From Amblyornis subalaris (lineage: Eukaryota; Chordata; Aves; Passeriformes; Ptilonorhynchidae), in assembly GCA_018881555.1 (NCBI GenBank), contig JACAXG010000203.1, positions 806,001 to 870,000 of the forward strand: DNA of 64,000 nt. The letters are read 5' to 3'. The notes under the pieces are model-generated. The model did not search any database. It saw only the letters and a list, made by a program, of their open reading frames with translations, and was not told where the DNA came from. Shown here in pieces: positions 1 through 12,451 of this stretch (positions within the stretch are counted from its first letter, which is position 1; each line of letters starts with the position of its first letter). The position numbers and the translations under genes are program-made.

Positions 1-3000
1 TGAGGGAGAGGGATCAATAGCTTTTTAGTGAATACTAAGTGCTATTTGTGACAAGCCAGAATATCAAAGAGCCCCATGCTGTCCAGCTCTCACAGGCAGA
101 GAGAGGGGAGCAAGGCTCAGTGCCTCGAAGGATGAAAACCTGCTGGCAGAATTCCATTTGCTCTGTGACCCAACGAATGGACTAGGGGATTATGCACCAC
201 TGGACAACACGCAGAGCACAGGGAGACTGGACATCCTGTTGGAGAGGTCACAGCTTTATTTAGGCCTCGTATGTGTGTTGCAGGATTCCCCGGGCAGGCC
301 CAGTGGGGTTATCGAGCTGCACACGGTAAGTCAGGACACACACAATCCCACTGAAGCTTCTGGGAAGGAGCTCATTGCCCAAGCACCAGCTCAATGCTTT
401 GCACAGCACAGCCAGGCTGTGTGCAGCTGGAAGTTCTGAGAGGTGTCAGATTCAGCGTGTGCCCAGGCATGGGCTGGGAGCACAGTCACAGATAAAAACA
501 AGGGTTTCTNNAGCCACAGCGCAGATTTCAGTCATGCCNTGGGTGGGTCTGGGCTCTGCAGGGGGATATGAGCTGCTTTACAAGCACTTCGTGCTCTACA
601 GCGAATTCTTGGTAGCCCAACATGGTTTGGATCAAGTGACTCAGAGCATAGTTTTGATTTATGAATGAGATGTAGAAATGCTGCTCCAAGTGCCTGCTAG
701 GAAGGCAGTGCTGTGGGGAGATCTGTTTAAAAACAGTTTTGTTTGGTTCAGAAGGGCTAAATCNTCCTTGCATATACAGAATTCATATTCCTCAAAGGAG
801 TAAAGGCAGGAAACAAACTCAGGTTTTGCCTTCCTGGGTGCGGAGGTATTAATTAAAATAGATTAATTTAATTAACGAAAGCCACATCTTCCTTAGGAGA
901 ATTTGAGCATCGTTCCCAAATAGACTGTGATTCAGTGAAAACATGTTTGCCAAATAAAACAATTGAATTGAAGTGACAGATACTAAAAANGGAAAAATAT
1001 CTTGTTATAAAAAAGAGAATTGTTTGCACTTAAGCCCATCTGTTTCTTGTGCTCATGGAGTTTAGATTAAAGTAATTTTTTTCTGTCAACTAATTAGGAA
1101 TATTTATTACTGACTTCATACAATTTTGAATTACAATTCNTACAACACTTATTTTAATATGGTATTGGCACAAATAAAGGATGACTCTTGAGAATCTCTG
1201 GAAAACAGGGAGTAACATCAGATCCTAATGAAAGTGGTGGCAGTTACCATGCTTGAGGGACACTCCCAGCAAGTTGTAGGATCAGACTGTGTCAGCTGAG
1301 TTCCTGCTCCTCAGGAAATGGCTGAGCACAGGGCACCGGGGAGAGCTAATCNAGCACTCATAGCTGGCAGATCAGACAAACAGGAAATCTGAAAATCCCC
1401 CCCAAAGCTTCTTCCAAAAGTACCAACAGCGAGTGGAGAAATACTCATCCCTGAAATCTAATTAGGAATCAGCAATTCAGCTAAAGACTGCACAGAAATG
1501 GAAAAGATGATCAAATATTCACCAAATTGCTGTGCTGAGCTTCGGAACAGAGCAATAATAGACAAGTGTTTCTTTATGGTTCCAAACCCACTGCATTTTA
1601 TGTGTGGAAAGCAGAGAGGAAAGCAAATACTCCACTGGCAGAAATCTTTTAGCAGCATTTGGGGTGTTTCGGCCATGTCTGAGTTAGGTGGAAGTGGCAT
1701 CACCAGAGGGAAGTACACAAACAGAAAAATTGTAAAATAATATCAGATCTTTGAAGTAATTTTTCCAAACTCTTTCTGGCTCCTGGCNTCCAACAAAGAG
1801 GTTTCTAGTTGAGGGAGGCACATCAAGGGAAGTCAAAAAGTTCAAGACATGGCTTTCAAAGTGGAGCATGAACCCTGGCCTGAGAAAAATAGAGAGGTGC
1901 AGTTGAAAAAATACAATATTACATGAGCTGAGATGCAAAAAAAAATTCACAAAAAAAAAAATCAGTTGAACAAAATATTTATGAACAGAATTGTTATTTA
2001 TATTACTATGTATTACATTCTGTTATAGCACTGTCTTTAAATTAAGATCAGATTTCCTAAAATCTGTTCGATTTTAGGTGAAGAAAAATCTTTAAGCTTT
2101 TAAAGATAAGTAAAGGAGAAGTAAATAATGCAGATTAGTATATTCTTTTTCAATACTCGTGTTTTATAAAAATTCTAGTTCTGTTAGTTTGGCCTATTTC
2201 TATATGGGACTTAAATGAGCCATTTACTATTGGCAATGTGTCATTAGCATCATCCTAATCATTCCCATCTAATCTCATCTAATTCTCTAAGGACTTTTTC
2301 CTCAGGAGTAATTGCAAGTCTCATTCCACCAAGTGGAAATACTGAATCAGGATAGACTGTTATCCTACAGCCCTCCAAATAACTCTTGCATCATTTCTTT
2401 TTTAATTAGGCTTAGCTTGAACAAATATCCCTGTTTGTAGAAATGCATGTACACAACCTCTACAAATTACTAAACAAGATGCTTATTAGAGGCACAATTG
2501 CCATTATTATAATAAACAGCTATTTTCTGTGGTGTCCTTCAAAGAGAGAGANCTGGTGTCATTTGTCACCAAACCTGTTATAGCTTAGAAAGTATTTTTT
2601 AACCGTTGTTTTTTATCTCAAATACAACTGGTAATCTGCAGGTGTTAATCTCAACACTGAAGAGCATCACTTTGCAATGTAAGTGATGAACAGAAGGGCA
2701 GAAAAATGCATTTTGGTCGGATTCATAACTGGCCACGCAGAGTGGACATCATCATTTACAACTGTGACAACCTCACAGAAATTCAGGGAGTAAGGAGCAG
2801 GGTGGGTTAGACTGGAACCTGGGGGAAATCTCAGAGCAACCCCATGGAAAGTTTAGATCTGAAAGCTGCCTTGGTGAGGGACCCTTCAGGAAGTGTAACA
2901 TCAGGGAAGCAAAGCAGAGCAGAATCTACACTCAGATACCACACGTGAAGCACTTCAGACACATCCATCTTATTTACCTCGTGCTGAGCAGGTTTNGAGG

Positions 3001-4633
3001 TCCCTGAAGAAACCAGGGGATTTTGGAATTATGGCTGTGGCAATCCCCAGAACAGGTGTCATGTCACACTTACCAAAAGTGATCTTCCCAGTACAGACCC
3101 TCTGCACGTGTTGTTCCTCACAGTAACCCCACGTGTGTCCTCACTCAGCAGGCTCAGGCTGGCAGTGCAGGGCTTCGTACTCAACTGGGATCTTCCACTG
3201 AAAAGCATGAGCCAGATGCTCCCTGTCAGCAAAAGAGCATGGAAAAAGTGTGAGATTTTATGGTAAAAAACCTGTTCCTAATTAAATGCAAGTTTTATCC
3301 AAGGACTCACTAACATGAAGAGCATTCTCCTGATTTCCAAACAGTGCTGAGTTAACAGGAAACCGTAAGAATGATTCCAGTGCAGCTTAAACCGACCACA
3401 ACCACCAGAGTGAGCTCCCAAGCACTCACCCAAGCACACTCCAGCCAGTCTGCACACAGCACAGCTTTTCTGATTCAAGCAGTGAGCACATTGCTTTGTA
3501 GATGAGGTACAACAACAAGTTAAAAACAATCATTTGATCAGCTTCACTAAGAGTCCCACGTGCCTTCAAAGGGCTTCTCATTGCAGTGACTGGTTTCCTG
3601 CTCCTAAAGGTTGCTGGAGCTCTGATCATAAGACAGCCTTTGCCCGTTGTGACACAGAGACCTGCTTTGAACCTACCCTGTAAATCACCTGGAAATGAGG
3701 GTGTGAGCCTGCTGACTGCACCTTCACATGGTCTCCATACTGAATTCCTACAAAACACTTCCTAGCTACAGAATTAGCAATCCCTGCTCTCTTGACATCC
3801 TGTTGAACATCTGTTTTCCAGTCTGGACAGAGGCTGTCAAATCCCAGTTCATTTGCTGTGGGGCTGTTTTCATCTGGTCTCTCCACATAGGATGAGTAAC
3901 CTTCACTCAGCTGCTGCAGCTGTGAAACACAAGCCAGAGGCCCCTTTGATGTCACAGTACATCTGAAAATTTCCACTTTATGGATAGGAGGCCTTGAATT
4001 TACAACATAGTCTTCCTGCCTTAGGAAGAGCTTGTTCTGCTACGGTTTTGACCATGAGACAAGTCCTATTAGCAGAGAAGATGGATTTTCCAGGCAGTTG
4101 CTTCTTGAGGGACAGAGACAGAGCCCTTGGGTGATTTGGTCCTTGTTCCACACCAAGAATGCAAGGAAAGGTTAGTGCACACAATCCTTGGCAGCACTTT
4201 GGGTATTTCTGTGCATGTGATGTGGCAAAGGGCAGGAAATGTTGTAAATTGGATTTAAGGACAAACAGGTTTAAACTCCCCTCCCTTTCAAAAACAAAAC
4301 TTTCATCTGACTCATGAGATAATTTACCAAAGGCCATACAATGATTCAGCTGCAGAATCTGCCAGTCCAACAGCAAAGTCACCAAATTTCTGTGCTGAAA
4401 TTATCCTCTGCTTCAAATTGTAATGGATACACAACTCTCTTGAAGGCAAAGAACCCACCTGCAGCTAACTGCAAACACTGATGNGCCCAGAGGAGGCATT
4501 CACAGAGCCTTCTTATAATTGAAAGCCATCAATTTTTTACCTCCTACATATTCCTCGATTTCTTTTTCCTAGAATATGACATACAAGGAAAACTGTATAA
4601 GAATATTGACAATACTCAGCATAAATACTCAAG
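1..4633. other. Unassigned non-coding stretch
   Basis: No gene, RNA gene or transposon is recognised here. The part from about 830 to 2700 is AT-rich, with a cluster of TAATTA-type sites at 849-875 and A-runs near 1937-1962. The rest is ordinary moderate-GC sequence. Two weak exon-like segments (plus 284-325, minus 3689-3919) are discussed as findings. Open frames in this part reach 135 codons (minus 3978-4385), within chance expectation for this much sequence, and none resembles a family I know. Confidence 0.6.
849..875. promoter_or_regulatory. Cluster of TAATTA homeodomain-type sites in an inverted repeat
   Basis: A 9-bp arm (ttaattaaa, 849-857) is repeated in inverted form (tttaattaa, 867-875) around a 9-bp spacer that itself contains ATTAA. 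This gives several overlapping TAAT cores in 27 bp. TAAT is the core bound by most homeodomain proteins, so a binding cluster is possible. In AT-rich DNA it is equally plausibly chance, and nothing here proves activity. Confidence 0.2.
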
Positions 4634-4858
4634 ACATAGAATCATAGAATGGTTTGGGTTGGAAGGAACTTTAAAATTNGGCTCATTCCACCCCTTGCCA
4701 TGGGCAGGGACACCTTCCACTATCCCAGGTTGCTCCAAGCCCTGTCCAACCTGGCCTTGGACACTTCCAGGGATGTGTCCATGGGCAGCCACAGCTACTC
4801 TGGGCAGCCTGTGCCAGGGCCTCTTGACCCTCACAGGGGAGAATTTCTGAATGAAATC
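4634..4858 (-). mobile_element. CR1 LINE, 3' terminal fragment
   Basis: Read on the plus strand this is the reverse complement of a CR1 3' end. It opens with 'atagaatcatagaatgg', the copy of the terminal ATTCTATG octamer repeats, then runs into 'gggttggaagg', 'ccatgggcagggacacc', 'ccaggttgctccaagccc' and 'acacttccaggga', all in the standard CR1 order. It is about 225 bp, stops near the 'gaatttct' block, and has no ORF2. This is the normal 5'-truncated outcome of target-primed integration. Open frames across it (for example minus 4616-4915) are by-products of the repeat and not genes. An N lies at 4679. Confidence 0.93.
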
Positions 4859-7800
4859 ACTTCTGCAAATACTATAATGGGAAGGGTGAAAAGACATAAA
4901 AATCTGATGGCACAAAACTGAGACATTTTTACATGAGGAGGAAGGAGTGCTGATGGTTCCACCTTTCAGTGTCCAGGAGCTGTTTTAGCATCATCCTTGT
5001 CTCTGCTCCTTTNAGCAAAGGCATTCCAGATAAGTTCCAAGCAACAATATCTGTTCATTGGCTTCCTAGGAATATACCAGTGGCTGTGCTGGGTCAGAAG
5101 TGCATCTAACTCAGGATCCCAGCTTTGATGGAATATGAGAAAAGCACACAGTGATATTCCTCCAGTACACTTTCCCAGCTGCAGGAAATTACAACTTGTA
5201 TTAAAGTCCTAACAGATCTTTCATAAAGGAGTTTGTCTAGATACTCTTTTAACCCCCTTACAATTCTACTTTGCATCATTGTGTTTCGGAGTTTAATTAA
5301 TCTGCTTTTGTGACAAAGAATTTTATTATTGTTGTATTTGTGTTGGCTTTTTAATTCCTACCGTTGGATAATTCCATTTGATACTGACTCCTTTTATCAT
5401 GATAAAGTGGATACCAGTTTTTCCCAAAAAACACTCACAGTTTCATCCTTGTCTTCATTGTATTCTGATGTCAGTGTGTTCTTTCTGTGCTGAAATTATC
5501 AATCTATTTCACCTCTCTTTGGACACAAAGCATGGAGTTCTTTGTCACCCAGCTCTGTACCTGTAGTTCCATTCTAGCCTTCCTGAGATGGGGAAACAAA
5601 GTGTATTGAAGATGGAGACAGACCTTTCCTCTTGATCAGCCAGAGGGTGCTTTTTTCTTAACTGAACACTTGCAAAGGTAGAATATAAGTCAATCTGGCC
5701 ATTTTATTTCAATGCCTTCAAAGGGATGGATTTCATCAACATTTTGAAAATGTGTTTCCTAAGCTTTGAGAAATCTGCTAAGAACCCTTGAACTGCATTA
5801 CCTTGAGAAAAGCCAGCATCTCCCAGGCTCAGGCTGTAAAACGTTATCTACATCCAGTTACAATGACCCTTTTATTACACTGCCTTCAGACTTAGAAGAA
5901 AACAAAACAGAACCCTGGAGAGTTAATATTTTCGAAACCAGCCCCAGTTGAAGACAATCAGTGCAGCTTTTGATAAAACTGATCAAAGGACAATTCTTGA
6001 CAGCTTGGAAACATGAAATGCTATTACTTGCCCTCTTTTAGTTTTGCTCTTTCTTGTCAGAAGACCAGTATTTGTTTTGCATAGCAGCAAACATTATTCC
6101 TGTGGTGTTTAACTTTTGCACGGGAGCCTTCCTTTCATGACACTGGAGTAAAAGCAGTGTGAGATTAGCAAGAGATCCTTTGTCTTCTGCTAGAGTAAAA
6201 CCTTTTAGTAATTTATCTTTCTTTTCTTTCTCTCTCTTTTACCTCTTGGCCGCAATTTACACATCAGCGTCTTCTGCTATTGTCTTTATATTGGATGAGA
6301 ATCCCCTTAAAATATTCCCACGGAGTTGCTATTTCTCCTCTTTTCATTACTTAAAATTGAAAGTGGTTAAGATAATGTATTTGGCAACAGATTTACAAGG
6401 GAAAAAAAAAAAAAGAAATAGGAAAAAAAGGCACGGGGTGAATTGCTGTGATCATCTCAAGGACAGCTTGTGTTGGGGCACCAAGGCCAGGGGCAGAGGG
6501 CAAATTCCTGATCCCTTTTAAATTGTGGCACTAATCAAGGGATGTACAGGTCCCTGCAGACAAGTGACCAGGAGCAACTTAAAGCTGCTTCCCTTTAGGC
6601 TTAGCACAAAAGCTGCAGGGCTGTGTCTCCGCTCCCTGCCCTGCACGGGAGGGGATGTGTCATTTGGTCATCCAACCCTCCAGAAAGGCCCACAGGATTT
6701 TAATCTCTCTTTCATAATCTCTAATTAGTCACCTCTCTCGGCACCTCTCGTGCCATTGGAAATCAGGCTGCTTTGCAGACACTGGCACAGAGACTAAACC
6801 ACAAGCATTCAGCTGCCAGCAGTCCGCAGGCTGTTCAAAAAGCTTTTTGGGCACAGTTTCTGCTCTCTTACACCAGTGAAAAACTACAGGAAGGCTGAAG
6901 ATCTCAGTGTCAAACCTTCCCCTGTATTCAAGAGTGCTGAGGCTGTAAAGCACGATGCAGCCCTAATTCCTGTAACCCAAAAGTTGACGTAACTAATACA
7001 GAAATGCTTAACTGAGGGAGCAGCTAATAGAGGTAATTTCTAGTCTATCAGATCCTTATATTAGTTATTGCCCTCAGTTTAGTTTAGAATTGCTTTTTAA
7101 GCTTCTCTATTTAAGTTAGTAGCTTTAAAATGCAAGTTTCTGCATTCTCAATTCACTGCTTCTTATTGAGCATTTGGGGCATAAAGAAGCAGCATTATCT
7201 CCTCATTTCAGTTTAGAATAGGGAGGAAAAACACCAGACAGTGCGGAAGGCACGGAGACCTTTCTGNTCCCCAGTTTCCCTGTTCTTGTGATGGAGTTGA
7301 AAGTCTTCCCTTCCCCACCTGGGATTCTGTGCATAGACCAGCTGGTGCTTGGGGTTTGGTTTGAAGAGGAAAAATATTTTCCAAATACCAAACAAAATCA
7401 TTCATGAACGTTAATTCCCCGGGCAACACATCTGCGAAAGCTCTTTAGGTAACACCCTGCCCCTGAACANATTTACAGAGGGCCTGGCTGGGCACGTTTC
7501 CTACACAAANGCTATTTATTTGTTTGGTTTTGGCAAGGAGCTGTCTCTGCTTACTCTCCAAAGGGATGCAAGTCACAGTTCTGACTGACTGGGGGAAAAC
7601 CATCAGTGTCAGTGGCATCCCTGAGAAAAATATCTTCCCTTTCCAAGGAAAAGGGCAGGTCTACCTAGCAGGCAGTGTGTTCTCCCCAGAGCCAAGGACA
7701 TGGAGAACAGTGCAAGACTTCATTTTCATTTTTCTTAAAAACTGATCCGAAAGAAAAAAAATATTCCAATGTTTTCAAATGACTGATTTTTTTTTTTTTC

Positions 7801-10800
7801 TATTGGAGCTGGCATTTTTCATTAAAAATGCTTTTTGGCAGCACTGTATCTTTCAATTGGAAAGCTTTCCACATGAAAAATCTCAGACAAGTCTAAGGTA
7901 ACAAATGCTGCACTNGTGCCTCTCGTGTGAGATACAGGGGGATTTCATGGCCAGCAATCCAGGGGGTTACTTTTCCAACAGAGTATTCTTTTATATGGAA
8001 TGTTCATGATTAAGCTGTGTGCTTGAGCACATCCCAGCTTCATTCCCTGCACGTACTTCCAAAGAAATACCATGCTTAGGAGGAAACAAGGAACGAGTTC
8101 TTTTGGTGCCCTGTCAGGAACTGCCAAAAAGGGCTTTTACAGACTGGGAACAAGCTTCTAGGTGGGTTTAGTCCTACTCAGTTACCTTTTGTACGTTTGA
8201 GACAACTGAAAAATATGATCCAAGGAGAGAGCACCAGACCCAAAAAGGACTTGAATTCATATAGATTACAGTGGGTCCAGGTTCTGTGCTCATATGCTGG
8301 AATACAATGGAGCATAGTGGGGCCCAGGAACTTCTCTGATTCCAAGTGTTTGGGTATTTTATTTTACAAAGGGTCTTTTAGGCCATTGCCACAACTTCCT
8401 TGCCACCAAGTCTAGAAAAGAACTGAGGAGCTTCCCACTGACATTGGTGGGACCTGGATCAAACTCTGAGGGTTATTCTTTTTCAAAGGAGATTGTCATT
8501 TCAAGGCAATTAATTTANAAAATGAATGGATTTAGATGTAATTTTCTCCCTCTTAAAACAGAGTAATCCTATGGACCTATGTGTTTTTATTTCCTACCAG
8601 AATCACCAAAATGGATTAAACTCTTTTTGCCTTCTACTGTACCTGGCATTTGAACAAATCCCATCTTAATTCCTTTCTTGCTTTAATAGTGGCTTTGGCA
8701 ATTAGATTTATAGGCCATCTCCAAGCTGGCATTTAAAGTCCTTTAGTATGGAAAAAAAAANCCAACAAACTCTTACTTCCTATTTCTTCTTTACCATTCA
8801 ATAAACTTAATGACATAATGCAGAAATGTAGATCCAAAGAGGAACATTTCATTCTGCNGAAACTAAATAAAACCCAGAGAGTGAGAAAGCAATTTAATTA
8901 CANGCAAGTCAACATACTTCTGATGTCCTGCTTAAAAACTAGTGGTGCCTTCATTTGTCATGCACATATTTATCCATACTCTAGGCTGTACATTACTCTA
9001 ATTATTCTGTTTACTCCAAACACTGTCTATACATCACATTGTATCCTCTGAAGACAAAGCTTAAGAAGAAAGGACTTAAATTTACCTGCTACAATTTTCA
9101 GGGAGGCTCGGGACACTTTCAATTTATCTATATGACCAAGGAACAAATATTTCTTCCACTTTTTTACCCTTTCCACCACCATCCTCCTAACATTATCTGT
9201 GCCTTGCCAGCTGTCAGCCTCATTCCAAACTCCTCATGTGTAGCAGTCTCTCCTGCTGGTGTAAAACCCCAACCTCCTGCCCAGCTTCCCAAGTGCTGCT
9301 GCCCTTTAGCATCAGCCTTCTTAATGCTTGCTCCTCTTGCCCTTGCTGCAACCTCCACGATTTAGAAGTCTGTTTCTCAGTGGAAGTGCCATTTTTGTGT
9401 AATCATTGGTTTAATCCCTCTAAGAGTCTGCAGTCTCCTCGCTGGATAGGTATTGAACATCTCTGTGAAAAAGTCAGATTTTCAGATCCACTTTCCCTCT
9501 CTAATCTATAGCTGTTAAAGACATTCACTGCTTGGCTTTTCAGCCTCGTGCTTTTCTCGGACCGGAAATTGATGGAGGTGGCCTCTTCTATTTTTCACTT
9601 CTCCTGAGCATTGACTTTTTCTGATAAGGCCAGCTCTCCTCACTAAACCAGGAGGCTGCATAGTCCTGTCACCCAGGCAAAGCCTAATCCTTCCCCTTTT
9701 GTGCAGCCCAGGCTATTCGATTTTTAGCTGATTTAAACCTGCATAGTCCCACCGAAGGTGAGTCCATGCACTGGAGAGGTGTCTGTGCTGTCAACAGGAG
9801 TTTGGGTGGACAAGGCTTGGGGGGAAAAAAGTACAGAGACCCATCTTTTAGGCATTTTAGTAATCAAAGGATTCATTTACTGAAATGCTTGTGACGGGAA
9901 AAGCTGTGTTGTGACTGACTTTCAGAGGTCGTTTTTATTTCTACTAAGTTTATTGGGTTTTTGGACTCACTTTCAATGAACATGCAGTGAGTGCTTGAGC
10001 TTTGCTTAATACCAGTACTAATAAAATGTGATATTAAGTTAAAATATTCATATTCCCCCCAAAGCAAAACCTGGGCTGCACATCTGATCACAGTCTGTAC
10101 AATACCAGGTGATTTGTTAAATCACCAGCCTAGAAGCAGCACTTGGACTNTGTGCTTAATGCAATCAGACTCACATTGTCCAATTGTACTGATATTTAAT
10201 TCTGTCCTAAAATACCAGGACTGTGGATTTTAGTGNAGCATTTGCACAATATGAAGATATAAAATAACTGCAGAACCTCATAAGACAACCCTATTTGACT
10301 TTGCCAGAAATATTTCTCTGTTGATAGTGGCTGGTGCAGTTTTCTACCAGGGTGGTGGGTGCCAGTGGCTCAGTGAGGTATAAGACAAATACCGAAGTTA
10401 GAGCAAGACTATTTTGTCTAATAACAGCCACCTGGTACATTGGCCCAGTCGCTTTATAAAAGTTNTTCAAGCCTAGGAAAGTTTGGGGGGGTTTTCCTTG
10501 CAACTCTCCCATCTTTAAATGACTTTGAGTTGCTTTAGTTCAGATGACCCTCAGGTTCCAGCTCTGTTGATTGTTACTGAGAATGTAGTGAGTCTCAGGA
10601 GCCACCTAATGCCCCACAAAAACCTGCTGGCCCCTGTAACATCTTTGGCCACCNTTATAAACACAAAGACTTTGTCTAAGTTTCTTCCTTGAGACTAAAA
10701 TCAGGTTAGAAGGATGTAATTAATCAATGCTTCAGACACCCAGTTTCAGATACTCACAACAAGCTATTTATAGATAGCAAAGCACAAAAGATGAGCAAAA

Positions 10801-12410
10801 AGACACTGGCATGCTCATGGGGTGCTCATAGATATTTCAAGCAAAATAAGGGTAAAAGTGATTATGCCAATGACTTAGAGATAGCTAATTTTGGTTCAAT
10901 TCCTCTCATAAATCATAAGGACTTTGCTGGATAATTTTTCTAAGGAGAATGAACTACTGGCATGACATAGTCCTTCCATGATATTTGCTAATACTCTTCT
11001 CTGTCAAACTGTGAAGTTAAGTGTTTTCATTGTTGAATGAAAGAGGCTTAACATTAAAAACTTATGGAAATGGCTTTAATACTGAGATTTACTTCTAGAA
11101 TTCTTTTGAACTGGAATATCCCCAGGTACTTTATAAAAAAGCTCAACTCTATTTTCAATAGCTTTTGCTGAGTTTTTATCTGTATTCATCCTCCAGAATG
11201 TGCCATTATAAATAATTAATCAATCAGCATCTGCTCTGCTCACAAAACACTTATATCTCCAAATTGACTGTTGGCCTGATTCTGCACCTCTGAAGAGGCT
11301 GAGGACTTTGCTTCTGGCTTCTATCAGAAGAGGATAAAGCACTTAGCATCAATCCCCAGCACAGCCTTTGGGCCCACGTGTGCAGGCACACACANCAGCA
11401 GCCTGGCCCCAGCCAAAGGAATCGCTCTCCAGGCTGGGACTGCAGTGACAATGTCAGTTCAAAAGGTGTGGTTTTAAGCTGTGTGTGCTACTTTATGTAT
11501 CAATATAAATGTCAGGGAAATGGGTTGAGGAGTATTTCGGATTAGTCTCAGTTTGAGAGCTCCCGTTCCATCCTCAGGCTGTCCTTCCCCTGGCTTGGGC
11601 ACGCCGGGGGCAGAACAGTGTCCTCCATGTGGCGCTGCAGGCTTCCAGGCATGTGGAACCACACTTCCTGTGCTTCCCAGGGGTGGCATCCCTGTGCTCA
11701 TCCCTTCCTGGAGGGCCACCGTGCCCGGATGAACGCCAATCCCACATCTGCTTTGCCCTGACTCCGTTGCCATTGATGGAGTTGTAGCAAAGCACAATTA
11801 TCAAATCACCACGAGCCAATAAACACTAATAAAACATCCGGTACCAAACCTTGCCTCTTTCCTCTGTCTTTGATGCCTTTTCAGCCTCATCCATTCATTT
11901 AGACATTCTGTCTTTCCACTCCAAGTGAAGTTAAACATCCTCTAAAACACAGATGGTTTTTACAGTCTGTTGTGGGGACGGAAAAAAAAAACAAAACAGC
12001 AGAAATGCTGAGTGCATTTGATCAGCTGAGCCAGTAGAAAACAGCACAGCCTTTGGACAGGCCAGATATCCTGGGCANGTCAAGGCCACAAGAAATCCAT
12101 GTAACATTGTGGAACAGTGAACANGTAGTGCCTAAACCGATCTTGAAAGAGTTTTCCACAAAGGTAGCAAAACATGAAGAACATGGGTGTGACCAGCAGT
12201 TACCTTATTGCCATNTTCCCATCAGCTATGCAGTTTTCTTCAGTTAGATTTTGCCACCTTTCAGTNGTCTGCCAAGCCCCATCTACCACACATCTCACTC
12301 AGGGAAATGTTTTTAGCTGTTTTTGCAGAGTTCATATTATTTCCTTTCACTAGCATTGCACTGACCTGATTATAAGATTTGCTGCACCCTGGTGAGTCAA
12401 AAATCATAGG
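4859..12410. other. Unassigned non-coding stretch
   Basis: Nothing gene-like is recognised. It contains short homopolymers (A-run 6402-6414, T-run 7787-7799), a small perfect hairpin at 7812-7831, and AT-rich sequence with TAGTTA and AGTTTAG words around 7010-7150. Open frames are at most about 120 codons, without recognisable domains or a consistent strand. Confidence 0.6.
7787..7831. repeat. T-run followed by an 8-bp perfect hairpin
   Basis: A run of 13 T (7787-7799) is followed by gcattttt (7812-7819), a 4-nt loop (catt) and the exact complement aaaaatgc (7824-7831). The stem is perfect but mostly A:T, so it is weak. A retroposon poly(A) tail seems unlikely because no element is visible beside it. 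No function is inferred. Confidence 0.55.
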
Positions 12411-12451
12411 ATTCTTTGATTCTTAGATTCTTAAATTCACAGGATTCTTCA
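12411..12451. repeat. Degenerate octamer array resembling a CR1 tail
   Basis: Five successive near-octamers begin with ATTC: attctttg, attcttag, attcttaa, attcacagg and attcttca. CR1 elements end in tandem ATTCTRTG octamers, so this could be the eroded tail of an old plus-strand copy. Against that, the usual block before the tail (ccttccaaccc) is not visible immediately upstream. A simple tandem array of independent origin is the alternative. Confidence 0.35.
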
